The notes beneath the pieces are model-generated. The model had not been told where the DNA came from, did not search any database, and was given only the letters and a program-made list of their open reading frames with translations. From Streptomyces spiroverticillatus (lineage in GTDB: Bacteria > Actinomycetota > Actinomycetes > Streptomycetales > Streptomycetaceae), in contig BMUX01000003.1 in the NCBI GenBank assembly GCA_014650415.1, forward strand, positions 310,001 through 374,000: a DNA stretch of 64,000 nucleotides. The letters run 5' to 3'. Every line of letters starts with the position of its first letter. The stretch's first letter is position 1. Made by a program: the position numbers and the translations under genes. Positions 55,924 through 64,000 of this stretch are shown here, one piece after another.

Positions 55924-58023
55924 ATGCGCACCGAGGACGTGCTGGCCGCGATCGACACGGGCCTGTGGCGATGGAACAACGCGTCGGGGACCGTCACCTT
56001 CGACGCCGAAGCCGCACGCCTCATGGGCCTGCCCGCCGAAGAGGTGCAGCTCAGCGAGTCCGCCGCCCGCGCCCGCTTCCATCCCGTGGACTGGAACGAG
56101 ATACAGGGCATCGTCCAGCTCGCCGTCACCGAGGGCACCGTCGCGGAGGCCCGGCTGCGGGTCATGTCCGAGGACGGCCGCCAGGTGCTGCGTACGGTAC
56201 GCAGCCGCTCCAAGCCCTTCGGCGAAGGCACCGCCTACCAGCTCATCGGCACCATCCAGGAAGTCGCCGAGACCGCCCCCGGCACCGCCGCCCGCACCCC
56301 CGTGACCGGCGACTGGCGGCGCTCCCGGGAGGCTTTCCTGCTGGACGCGGGCCGGGCGCTGGCCGAGGCGCGGTCCACGGCCGAGGTGCTGCGGGTGGCC
56401 GCCTCGCTGTCCATGCCGGGGTTCTCGCCGGACGGGCTCGCGGTGTTCGGAGTGGCGGGCGACCGGCTGACGACGATCGGGCACCACGGGCACAAGCCCG
56501 GCGACGAGGACCCGTTCCGGGACATGCCGCTGGAGACGGACTACCCGGCCGCCGAGGTCGTACGGACCGGGCGGGCCATCTACCTCCCCACCCCCGAGGA
56601 GTACCGGACCCGCTTCCCGGCGACCTGGCCGCTCGCGGAGGGCTTCGGGCGGCGGTCCTGGGCCTTCGTGCCGCTGGTGGTGGCGGGCCGGACGATGGGC
56701 GCGTGGATGGCCGGGTTCGCCCACCCGGTGGCATTCACGCCCGACGAACGCTCCGTACTGACGACCGTCGCGCGCATGCTGGCGCAGGCGCTGGCCCGGG
56801 CCGGGGTGGAGGAGTCGGAGCGGGAGCTGTCCGAGGGCCTCCAGCGCTCGATGATGCCCACCCTCGGCCCGGACATCCCCGGCATGAAGGTGGCGGCGCG
56901 GTACGTGCCGACCGGCGGCGGGCTCCAGGTCGGCGGCGACTGGTACGACATGATCCCGCTGCCCAGCGGCCGGTTCGCGCTGGTCATCGGCGACGTACAG
57001 GGGCACGACGTGCGGGCGGCCGGGCTGATGGGCCAGCTCCGCATCGCCCTGCGCGCGTACGCCTCCGAGGGCCACCGCCCCGACGCGGTCCTCTCCCGCG
57101 CCTCCCGCTTCCTGCACGGCATCACCGACACTTACGCCCCCGACGACCACTCCTCGCCGCGCTTCGCGACCTGCCTCTACCTGGAGGTCGACCCGGCGGA
57201 CGGCACGGTCGAGCTGGCCAGGGCGGGCCACCCGGAGCCGGCGGTGCGGATGCCGGACGGGACCGTACTCGTACGGACGACGGCGGGCGGGCTGCCACTG
57301 GGCATCGACGCCGACACCGACTACCCGACCACCCGGCTCGCCCTGGAACCCGGCGAGACCCTGATGGTGTGCACCGACGGGCTGATCGAGACGGGCGGCC
57401 ACGACCTCGATTCCGGCTGGTCACGCATCCGTACGATCCTGGAGAGCCACGCAGAGCTGGACTTGGAACGCCTCGCCGACGACCTCGTCCAAGCCGTCCA
57501 CGGCCCCCCGTCCCACCACACCACAGGCCCTCTCTCCGACCGCCGCGAGGACGACATCGCCGTGCTCCTGCTGAGCCGGGAGGCCACCCGTACGGACAGG
57601 ACCGCATCCGTACGATCCACCGCGATGACCGTCGCGCAGGCCGAGCCCGAGCGCATCGCGGGCACCCGCCGCCAGCTGCGCGAACTCCTCCACGACTGGG
57701 CCGACGCCGACCAGGTGGACTCGGCGGTGCTGATGGTCTCCGAGATGGTGACGAACGTCCTCGTCCACACCGACGGCGACGCCCTGCTGACCGCACGCGC
57801 CACCGGCCCGATCGGCTCGCGGACCCTGCACGTCGAGGTGACCGACGTCAGCGACGAACTCCCGCACAAGCGGCGTCCCGGCGAGATGGCGTCCTCGGGG
57901 CGCGGGCTGCTGCTGATGGAGATGCTGGCGCACAAGTGGGGCGTGGACCCGCGCGGGCAGGGCAAGTCGATCTGGTTCGAGCTCTACGAGGACGCCCCGC
58001 CGGCCTCGTACGAAGACTTCTGA
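55924..58023 (+). CDS. PAS-GAF-SpoIIE phosphatase-HATPase protein
   Basis: A 699-residue regulator with GGAAGG upstream. A PAS-like domain (about 1-115) is followed by GAF (about 135-295). A SpoIIE/PP2C domain (about 320-510) has VGGDWYDMIPLPSGRFALVI, GDVQGHDVRAAGLMGQLR, TAGGLPLGID and RREDDIAVLLL. A C-terminal anti-sigma-like HATPase (about 545-690) has the N-box EMVTNVLVHTDG and GRGLLLMEMLA. Such Streptomyces proteins combine phosphatase and kinase-like activities in partner-switching control of sigma factors. Its target is not visible nearby. It is cytosolic. Confidence 0.93.
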   Translation: MRTEDVLAAIDTGLWRWNNASGTVTFDAEAARLMGLPAEEVQLSESAARARFHPVDWNEIQGIVQLAVTEGTVAEARLRVMSEDGRQVLRTVRSRSKPFGEGTAYQLIGTIQEVAETAPGTAARTPVTGDWRRSREAFLLDAGRALAEARSTAEVLRVAASLSMPGFSPDGLAVFGVAGDRLTTIGHHGHKPGDEDPFRDMPLETDYPAAEVVRTGRAIYLPTPEEYRTRFPATWPLAEGFGRRSWAFVPLVVAGRTMGAWMAGFAHPVAFTPDERSVLTTVARMLAQALARAGVEESERELSEGLQRSMMPTLGPDIPGMKVAARYVPTGGGLQVGGDWYDMIPLPSGRFALVIGDVQGHDVRAAGLMGQLRIALRAYASEGHRPDAVLSRASRFLHGITDTYAPDDHSSPRFATCLYLEVDPADGTVELARAGHPEPAVRMPDGTVLVRTTAGGLPLGIDADTDYPTTRLALEPGETLMVCTDGLIETGGHDLDSGWSRIRTILESHAELDLERLADDLVQAVHGPPSHHTTGPLSDRREDDIAVLLLSREATRTDRTASVRSTAMTVAQAEPERIAGTRRQLRELLHDWADADQVDSAVLMVSEMVTNVLVHTDGDALLTARATGPIGSRTLHVEVTDVSDELPHKRRPGEMASSGRGLLLMEMLAHKWGVDPRGQGKSIWFELYEDAPPASYEDF

Positions 58024-59070
58024 GGGCCGGCCGCGTAGTTCTTCCGGATCTCCGAGAAGACGCCGAACGCGGCGGCCGTCAGCGGCACCGCGAGCAGCAT
58101 CCCGATGATCCCGGCGACGGACGCCCCGGCGGTGATGGCCAGCATGACCACTGCCGGATGCATCTGCACGGTCCGGCTCTGGATCATCGGTTGCAGAATG
58201 TGCCCCTCCAGCACCTGCACGGCCAGCACCACCCCGAGCGCCCACAGCGCGATGACGACCCCCCCGGTCGGCGAGCGCGACGAGGATGGCGACGGCACCG
58301 GAGATGAAGGCGCCGAGATACGGGATGTACGCACCGACGAAGACCAGCGCGCCCAGCCCGACCGCGCCAGGGACACGCAGGATCAGCAGCCCGACGGTGA
58401 TGCAGATGGCGTCGATGAGCGCGATGAACGTCGTCCCGCGCATGAACCCCTCGACCGCCTCGAAGGCCCGACGCGCCATGGCTTCGGCGGTGTCACCGGA
58501 CTTCTGCGGCACGAACCCGCGCAGCGAGGCCACCGCCCGGTCCGAATCCCGCAGGAAGAAAAAAATCAGCAGCATCGCCAGCACGGCCGTCGCGACGATC
58601 TCCCCGACGATCCCGAGCCCGGCCAGCACCCCGGAAGCCGCGGTCCCGCCGAACTTGCCCAACAACTCCTGGGCCTTGTCCCCGAGATCCCCGAGGCTGG
58701 TGCCCTGCCCCCCGAACTTCTCCACCAGATCGGTGGCAGCACGCTGCACGGACGACACGATCTGCTCGCCGCTGTCGATCAGCGCATTCACCACGATCCA
58801 GGACGCCCCGCCCACGACCGCGACGACCGCCGCACAGGTCAGCCCGGCGGTGAGCGACTTGTTGACCTTCATCTTGATCAGCCGCCGGTACAGCGGCCCG
58901 AGCAGCGCCGTCCCGAGCAGCGCGAGCAGCACGGGCGTCACCGCGGTCTTGAAGGTGACGCACAACCAGATCCCCACCGCCACGACCCCGGTGACGAGCA
59001 GCACGACAGCACACCAGGCGGCGATACGCCGAGCGGGATCGGGCAGAAGCGGCTTGCGGGTCGACTGCAT
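57984..59070 (-). pseudogene. AI-2E family transporter gene with a +1 frameshift
   Basis: From ATG 59070 (MQSTRKPLLPDPARRIAAWC) the frame encodes the typical AI-2E N-terminus and helices (MLLIFFFLRDSDRAV, FIALIDAICITVGLLILRVP, AYIPYLGAFISGAVAILVAL). At a run of seven G (minus strand; 58259-58265) the conserved continuation VVIALWALGVVLAVQVLEGH moves to another frame, which ends with a normal C-terminus at 57984. With six G the product would be about 361 residues, normal for the family. It is either a pseudogene or an assembly error. Its 3' end overlaps the convergent phosphatase gene by 40 bp. Confidence 0.85.
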
Positions 59071-59126
59071 GCAGCCACCTGAGCACGGGCCGGAAACTCC
59101 CGCCCTCCCACGAGGTCCGTCAGAGG

Positions 59127-59216
59127 GACGCCCCTTCCAGGGGCGCGGGGAACTGCGCGAGCAACCAAACAACAAGCCGCGCGGCGAGCGCTTTAGGTGA
59201 AGGGGCGGGACCGGGG
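59127..59216 (-). repeat. Intergenic repeat element, copy 3 (inverted orientation)
   Basis: GGGGCGCGGGGAACTGCGCG at the left and GCGCTTTAGGTGAAGGGGCG at the right are the reverse complements of the modules seen at 30723 and 42651. It lies between the AI-2E and pirin genes. Confidence 0.75.
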
Positions 59217-59280
59217 CGAATCCCGGGGGTCCGGGGGCAGCGCCCCCGGCCTGAACCGCACCCCCCCCCACCACCAGGAC

Positions 59281-60094
59281 CTACTTCATCCCGTGAACCG
59301 CCGGAACCTTCCCCAGCCGCCCCGCCTGAAAGTCCTCAAACGCCTGCTTCAGCTCCGCCTGACTGTTCATCACAAACGGCCCGTAGTGCGCCATCGGCTC
59401 CCGAATCGGCCGCCCGCCCAGCAGCACGACCTCCAGGTCCGGCGTGTGCGAGTCCTGCGACTCGTCCGCCCGCACCGTCAGCGAGCCCCCGTCACCGAAA
59501 ACGGCGGTCTGCCCGACCCGAATCGGCCGCCGCTCCGCACCGACGGAGCCCCGCCCCGCCAGCACGTACGCCAGCCCGTTGAAGTCGGACCGCCACGGCA
59601 GCGTGACCTCGGCCCCGGGCCGGATCGTCGCGTGGATCATCGTGATCGGCGTGTGCGTGATGCCCGGCCCCTCGTGCCCGTCCAGCTCACCGGCGATGAC
59701 CCGCAGCAGCGCCCCGCCGTCCGGCGACGTCAGCAGCTGCACCTGCCCACCGCGGATGTCCTGGTACCGGGGGTCCATCATCTTGTCCGCCGCCGGAAGG
59801 TTCACCCACAGCTGCAGCCCGTGGAAAAGCCCACCGGACTGCACCAGCGACTCCGGCGGAGCCTCGATGTGCAGCAGCCCCGACCCGGCCGTCATCCACT
59901 GGGTGTCACCGTTCTGGATGGTCCCGCCGCCACCGTTGCTGTCCTGGTGGATGAAGGTGCCGTCGATCAGGTACGTCACCCCCTTCGAAGCCGCTCGGCG
60001 CCGTCGTGACGGCTAGCACGGGACGGGCCACGGCGTCGGCCGGGGCGGTCACCCTCGGCAGGGTCAGCGGGTTTTCGACAGTCACTGCGGGCAT
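59281..60094 (-). pseudogene. Pirin family gene with internal deletion and frameshift
   Basis: ATG 60094 behind GGAGGTGG begins MPAVTVENPLTLPRVTAPAD and reads to APSGFEG. The sequence then joins directly to VTYLIDGTFIHQDSNGGGG in another frame, which runs intact to the stop at 59281 (VPAVHGMK). Compared with ordinary pirins about 50 residues are absent, including the stretch with the first two metal-binding histidines (HPHRGFE). The second cupin half is preserved. The join lies at 59965-59982 around a run of five G. A pirin-promoter palindrome upstream is still perfect. The gene is most likely inactive. Confidence 0.8.
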
Positions 60095-60113
60095 TGCGAG
60101 CCACCTCCAGGGG

Positions 60114-60157
60114 GGATGTTCAGGATTCAATTTAGTTGAATCCTGAACATCCTGCAA
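60114..60157 (-). promoter_or_regulatory. Perfect 17-bp palindrome over the pirin promoter
   Basis: GGATGTTCAGGATTCAA and TTGAATCCTGAACATCC are perfect inverted copies around TTTAG (60114-60152). On the minus strand a -35 TTGCAG (60152-60157) and -10 TAAATT (60129-60134) are spaced 17 bp apart, so the palindrome covers the spacer, the -10 and the likely start site. This is the layout of a repressor operator, possibly MarR-type given the TTCAA/TTGAA centre. Confidence 0.75.
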
Positions 60158-60200
60158 GCGGGCGCCGGCCCCACGGGGATCCACCGGCACCCGCGGCGGC

Positions 60201-62057
60201 TCAGCCGACCCGCACCGTGTCCCCGGCCGAGCAGCCCCGCGCGCACGTCAGGTCGTCGACGCCCTTGGCCGGCTCGACCGCCACCGTGCCCTGCACGAGC
60301 CTCGGCGGCACGTTGCCCGACAGCGTGTAGACGACCTTGCCGCCCGCCGCGATGTTCACCTTCTGCACCACGTCGCCCTGCCCGGAGACCTGCTCACAGG
60401 TGCTGCCGGTACCGAACGCCTCGCACCGCCAGCGGAACTTCTCGAAGCGGTCCGGCAGCTTGTACTCCACCGAGGTGCCCTGCGCGTCCGAGGGACCCGC
60501 GTTGGAGACGGTCACCGTCTGGGTCAGCGGGCGGCCCGGCTCGTACTCGGCGGGGCTGTGCGTGATCGTCACGGACGTCGCCGTCTCGGCGCGGCCCTCC
60601 ACCGTCGCGTCCGCCGAGCAGACCTGCTCGCACCGCTCGTCGACCGCGCCGGCGGGCGGCGCGATCGTCGCGTCGGCGGTGATGTCGTCCGTGCTGTTCG
60701 ACGGCGTCCTGCCGGTCACGGTGAACTTCCGCGCGTCCTGCGCGGGAACGTCCGCCGGGAAGCGCAGCACGCCGTCCCGGCCGACCGTGCCGCACGGCGT
60801 GCCCTGCTCGCTGACGCACTTGGCGCCCGCCATCTTCTGCGGGAGGCGCACCGCGACCGGCACGCCCTTCGCGTCGGAGGGGCCGCCGTTCTCCACGGTG
60901 ACGTCGAAGGACACCGGCAGGCCCGCCGTGTACGGGTCGGGGCGGCCGCTGACCGTCACCCGCAGCGATGTCTGCGGGCGCACCACGGCCTTGCCGCGCA
61001 GTGCGTTGTCCGCCGGGTTGATCTCGTTCGGCGTCGCGACCTCGCCCGCCACCGGTACGTCACCGGCCGCGCCCGGGTCCGCCTTCACCGGGATGTCGAT
61101 CACCGGGAAGCTCTCGCCGGGCGGCAGCGCGTCGTCGCCGAAGCCCGGACGTACGCACTCCACTTCCTGTCCGTGCAGCTCGCAGTCCCAGCCGTCGCCG
61201 CTCGCCGACAGCGGTACGAGGCCGTCACCGATCGTCTGCTTCACCGTGACCGGCCGCTTGCTGGGCCCGGCGGGCTGCGCGTTGTCGACCCGCAGGTGGA
61301 TCTCGCCCTCGCCGCCCGCGGCGATCGCGGCGTCGTCGGTGCGGTGCAGGGAGAGGTCGGGGCCGAGCGTGCCGACCTTGACCCGGCCGATCTCGTGGAT
61401 CGCGGCGTTGCTGCCGGTGCCCGCCGCGAAGCCGATCTTCATGGTGTGCGGCATGGCGGGCTGGCCTGGCACGGAGTCGATGTCGACCTTGTCGACGACC
61501 TTCTGGAAGCCCTGCCCGTCGTTGAAGTCGACCCGCACCGTGAACAGCCCGGCCGGCGACAGCTCCGCCCTGACCTTGCGCAGCGCGGCCCCGCGGCTCT
61601 TCGCCGCGTCGGCGGCCAGCGGCTTGGCCAGCTTCTTCGTGGAGATCCACGGGTTCCCGGCGCTCGTCGCGCCGCGCACCGTCACGGAGTTGGGGGTACG
61701 TCCGGGGCCGCCCCGGTGCCCGAACTCGGGACTCGCCATGTTGCCCCACTGGTCGAGCGTGACACCGAGGTAGCCGCCGGGCAGGTCGATGTAGCCGTTG
61801 CCGGCGCCCGGCTTTCCGGGCGCCTTCGGGGAGGCCTTGCCGTCGATCAGGAAGACGCTGATGCCGTCGGCGCCGCCGCCCTGGGCGCCGTTGTACTGGT
61901 ACGAGTCGAACTCGACGGTGACGCCCTGGCCGGAGCCGAACGCGTCGTCCAGCATGGCGAACCCGCGCTGGCCCCGGGTGTTGTCCGTCAGCCGGAGCAC
62001 ACCGCGCCCCGGGGCGTCGATCGCCCGGCCGCCCTTGCAGGCCTGGAGCGGGCCCAC
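60201..62057 (-). CDS. Lectin-like/DUF11 surface protein (5' end unresolved)
   Basis: From GTG 62057 there are 618 residues. An L-type-lectin-like beta sandwich comes first (about 1-235; AFGSGQGVTVEFDSYQYNG, DGISVFLIDG, GGYLGVTLDQWGN). At least three DUF11-type domains follow (RVDNAQPAGPSKRPVTVKQT, SFDVTVENGGPSDAKGVPVA, TQTVTVSNAGPSDAQGTSVE), with Cys pairs. In-frame coding sense continues upstream to about 62133 (LGALTAGSAKVDPDPDGWAC), which looks like the end of a signal peptide, but no start codon is found. The gene has probably lost its extreme 5' end or has a frameshift there. Carbohydrate binding at the cell surface is inference. Confidence 0.75.
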   Translation of the reverse strand: MGPLQACKGGRAIDAPGRGVLRLTDNTRGQRGFAMLDDAFGSGQGVTVEFDSYQYNGAQGGGADGISVFLIDGKASPKAPGKPGAGNGYIDLPGGYLGVTLDQWGNMASPEFGHRGGPGRTPNSVTVRGATSAGNPWISTKKLAKPLAADAAKSRGAALRKVRAELSPAGLFTVRVDFNDGQGFQKVVDKVDIDSVPGQPAMPHTMKIGFAAGTGSNAAIHEIGRVKVGTLGPDLSLHRTDDAAIAAGGEGEIHLRVDNAQPAGPSKRPVTVKQTIGDGLVPLSASGDGWDCELHGQEVECVRPGFGDDALPPGESFPVIDIPVKADPGAAGDVPVAGEVATPNEINPADNALRGKAVVRPQTSLRVTVSGRPDPYTAGLPVSFDVTVENGGPSDAKGVPVAVRLPQKMAGAKCVSEQGTPCGTVGRDGVLRFPADVPAQDARKFTVTGRTPSNSTDDITADATIAPPAGAVDERCEQVCSADATVEGRAETATSVTITHSPAEYEPGRPLTQTVTVSNAGPSDAQGTSVEYKLPDRFEKFRWRCEAFGTGSTCEQVSGQGDVVQKVNIAAGGKVVYTLSGNVPPRLVQGTVAVEPAKGVDDLTCARGCSAGDTVRVG

Positions 62058-62291
62058 CTCTCCCGAGGCGGCGGTGAGACAGGCCCAGCCGTCCGGGTCC
62101 GGGTCGACCTTCGCCGAACCGGCGGTGAGCGCGCCGAGCGCGCGATCTGGAGCCCGGTATGGGCGGTCCTTCCGAGAGGGGGGTGGGGAGAGGTTTCCGC
62201 AGCCAAAAGGCCACAGAAAGCGGTCCCACCCCGCTCACGGCACGAACAGATTGGTTCAGCCGGGCGGATCAGCCATGCGTACGGCTCAGCT

Positions 62292-62369
62292 CAGCCGTAC
62301 ATCCGGCGCAATGCCCGAGCCGTACATCCGGCGCGATCTCGTCCTGGCCTCAGCCGTACATCCGGCGCA
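62292..62369 (-). repeat. Three copies of the 3' end of the SseB-family gene
   Basis: CAGCCGTACATCCGGCGC occurs at 62292 and 62351 and, with one change, at 62317. The 62351 copy is the real end of the minus-strand gene stopping at 62350 (codons RRMYG plus stop). The others lie downstream of it. Confidence 0.85.
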
Positions 62370-62850
62370 TCGCGAAGTCGACCATCTGCTCCACGGCCTT
62401 CGCGTCGAACACCATCCGGTGCTCGCCCTCCATGTCGAGCACGAAGCCGTACCCCGTCGGCAGCAGGTCGATCACCTCCGCCCCCGTGATCACGAAGTAC
62501 TTGGACTCCTTGCCCGCGTACCTGCGCAGCTCCTTGAGCGTGGTGAACATGGGGATCACCGGGTGCTGCGTGTTGTGCAGCGCCAGGAACCCGGGCCCGT
62601 CACCGCGCGGGCAGTACACCTTCGACGACGCGAAGATCTGCTGGAAGTCCTCGGCGGACAGCGTGCCGGTCGTGAACGCCCGCACCCCGTCGGCCAGCGA
62701 CGGCGGCGACGGCTCGGGGTACAGCGGCTGCTCCCCGTATCCCCCCTGCTGCTGTTGCGGCGGCGGCTGCGGCGGCGCGTACCCCTGCTGGGCACCCCCC
62801 GGCGGGGCGTAGCCCTGCTGCGCGCCCGGATTCTGCTCGTAGCCATACAT
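62350..62850 (-). CDS. SseB N-terminal domain family protein
   Basis: A 166-residue protein starting MYGYEQNPGAQQGYAPPGG. The first 50 residues are Gln/Pro/Gly/Tyr-rich and repetitive (QQGYAPPGGA). Residues about 52-166 form the SseB domain: FTTGTLSAEDFQQIFASSKV, FLALHNTQHPVIPMFTTLKE and TGYGFVLDMEGEHRMVFDAK. The family is common in actinobacteria; role unclear. It is cytosolic. Its 3' end has been duplicated downstream. Confidence 0.85.
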   Translation of the reverse strand: MYGYEQNPGAQQGYAPPGGAQQGYAPPQPPPQQQQGGYGEQPLYPEPSPPSLADGVRAFTTGTLSAEDFQQIFASSKVYCPRGDGPGFLALHNTQHPVIPMFTTLKELRRYAGKESKYFVITGAEVIDLLPTGYGFVLDMEGEHRMVFDAKAVEQMVDFAMRRMYG

Positions 62851-63015
62851 GCGGGAAAGAGTAGTAGGCGAACCTTCCCGGCCTCAGCGGGCCAGGATTT
62901 CTGTCCGTCGCACACTGGGCAGCCGGTACGGGGCGACGCCCCTGCGGCACTGTGCAAAGTGTCGCCACCGCTGCTCCGGTGCGCGCCCGCCGGCGGCGGG
63001 GACAGCAACATCCAC

Positions 63016-64000
63016 TCAGGCGTTCACGCCGTCGTGAAAGGCCCGGTTCCGGGCGCTACCGCGTGCTCCCCGCCCTCGCACCCCGCCGGCCCGCCCTTCG
63101 GCGGCCTGGCGAGACCCGTGGCGTTCCCTCTGGTCCGGGGACCATCCGGGTACGGCTCGCAGATACTTCACCCGCATCTCCGTGGCGGGTGGCACGGAGA
63201 CGTACGCCCCGTCGTTGACGGCAAGGGTGTGGATGTTCACCCCGCCCACCGCGTCCCGGTGAAGCACCAGGGCACAGTTCGGGTTCACGCAGGCGTAGTC
63301 CGGCCTCGCACCTTCCGCCGGGTGAGACAGAAGGGGCAGGACTGCGAGGAGTACGCCTCACTGATGTGCTTGATCCGCAGGCCGGTCTTGTACGCCAGCT
63401 GGCGTTCCTGCACCCCTCGCTCCCACTGGGAGAGCTGCTGCCGCGTGGAAGGTGAAGCCCTGCGCTTCTTCGCGGTGTCGCGCTCGATCCCGCGTACGTC
63501 CCCAACAACCAGGTGCGCCACCACACGGGTGCCTTCAGGCGCTGCTTGCCGGTGGGCCTCCACCTGCTCGCGGACGAACCGGTTGGCCCTGGCCGTCACC
63601 TGGTGGTTGAAATTCTTCAACTGCCGCCTGGTTCTTGCCGTCAGCTTCTTCCTGGCCCGGGTAAGCCTGCGATGCCGCCGCGATCCGGTGCGGCACCGGG
63701 AGAGCTTCGACTGGAGGTGGGCATACCGCTTGTTCCTTTCCCGCTTGATGGAACGGGCACTGCGACCGTTGATCACCGCGATCTCGTACGCACCGTCCGG
63801 GGCGCGGGAAGCCAGCGTCATCGAGTTGATGACACCTTCGTCCACCGCAACCGTCACCACTCGCATACCCGCCGCCTGGTCGTGCCGCGAAAGAGCCTGG
63901 ACCAGCCGGTCGTCCGGGACCCGGTGAGTAATGTGCAGAGACCACCGTCGCTCTGCCGAGTCCCAGCAGAGTTTCATCTCGCCCCAACGGTCGGGTTCGA
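63016..64000 (-). pseudogene. TnpB-like (OrfB, IS200/IS605-type) gene, frameshifted, 5' end beyond window
   Basis: From the right edge to 63285 one frame encodes RVVTVAVDEGVINSMTLASR (RuvC-I Asp), a basic region (RKKLTARTRRQLKNFNHQVT) and HLVVGDVRGI, ending SEAYSSQSCPFCLTRRKVRG. The second half of the zinc finger and RuvC-III, DYACVNPNCALVLHRDAVGG, lie in another frame one base away and end at 63016. The break at about 63290-63300 sits inside the zinc ribbon. No terminal hairpins or TnpA are visible in the window. The N-terminus lies outside. Confidence 0.8.

Overview
The window looks like a piece of a Streptomyces chromosome (inference). The sequence is very GC-rich, with G or C at almost every third codon position. 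It carries an actinomycete gene set: a WhiJ-like HTH/DUF397/ATPase locus, GAF-ANTAR regulators, a SpoIIE-type phosphatase, a SigE-family sigma factor, DUF2630 and a PHO box. Two perfect 14-bp parS palindromes lie beside aspS, which suggests the origin-proximal half of the chromosome.

Layout. Positions 1-17.1 kb hold a minus-strand cell-surface block. It has one uninterrupted reading frame of at least 5,073 codons, made of DUF11 repeats and propeller/GEVED modules and running off the left edge. Upstream are a 404-aa secreted protein sharing a module with the giant, and a 43-aa membrane peptide. At 17.2-20 kb is a NIPSNAP protein and a divergent WhiJ-like locus. At 20-31 kb are a PD-(D/E)XK-like protein, gene remnants, two of three S33-type lipoprotein hydrolases, a GNAT protein, a frameshifted DUF2961 (GH172-like) gene and two GAF-ANTAR proteins. 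At 31-40 kb are a CE1758/CE1759-type flavin pair, a universal stress protein, a DrrAB-type ABC exporter, membrane and lipoproteins, DUF2630 and the third S33 lipoprotein. At 40-46 kb is a Tat-exported PhoX phosphatase behind a PHO box, then a divergent MFS/TetR pair. At 46-56 kb are a VWA protein, metG, a receptor Ser/Thr kinase, a sigma/anti-sigma-like/L,D-transpeptidase operon and aspS. At 56-64 kb are a multidomain phosphatase, broken AI-2E and pirin genes, a 5'-truncated lectin/DUF11 gene, an SseB-family gene and a frameshifted TnpB-like gene at the right edge.

Two themes recur. The first is envelope biology: giant repeat protein, lectin/DUF11 protein, lipoprotein hydrolases, L,D-transpeptidase operon and receptor kinase. 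The second is sequence instability. There are frameshifts at G-runs, a pirin deletion, several 3'-end gene remnants, minisatellites spanning stop codons and at least three copies of one intergenic repeat. The homopolymer frameshifts could be sequencing errors.

The best candidate for something little described is the surface block with its shared module and 43-aa membrane peptide. The perfect palindrome placed over the pirin promoter is the clearest regulatory site. No CRISPR array, rRNA or tRNA was seen.
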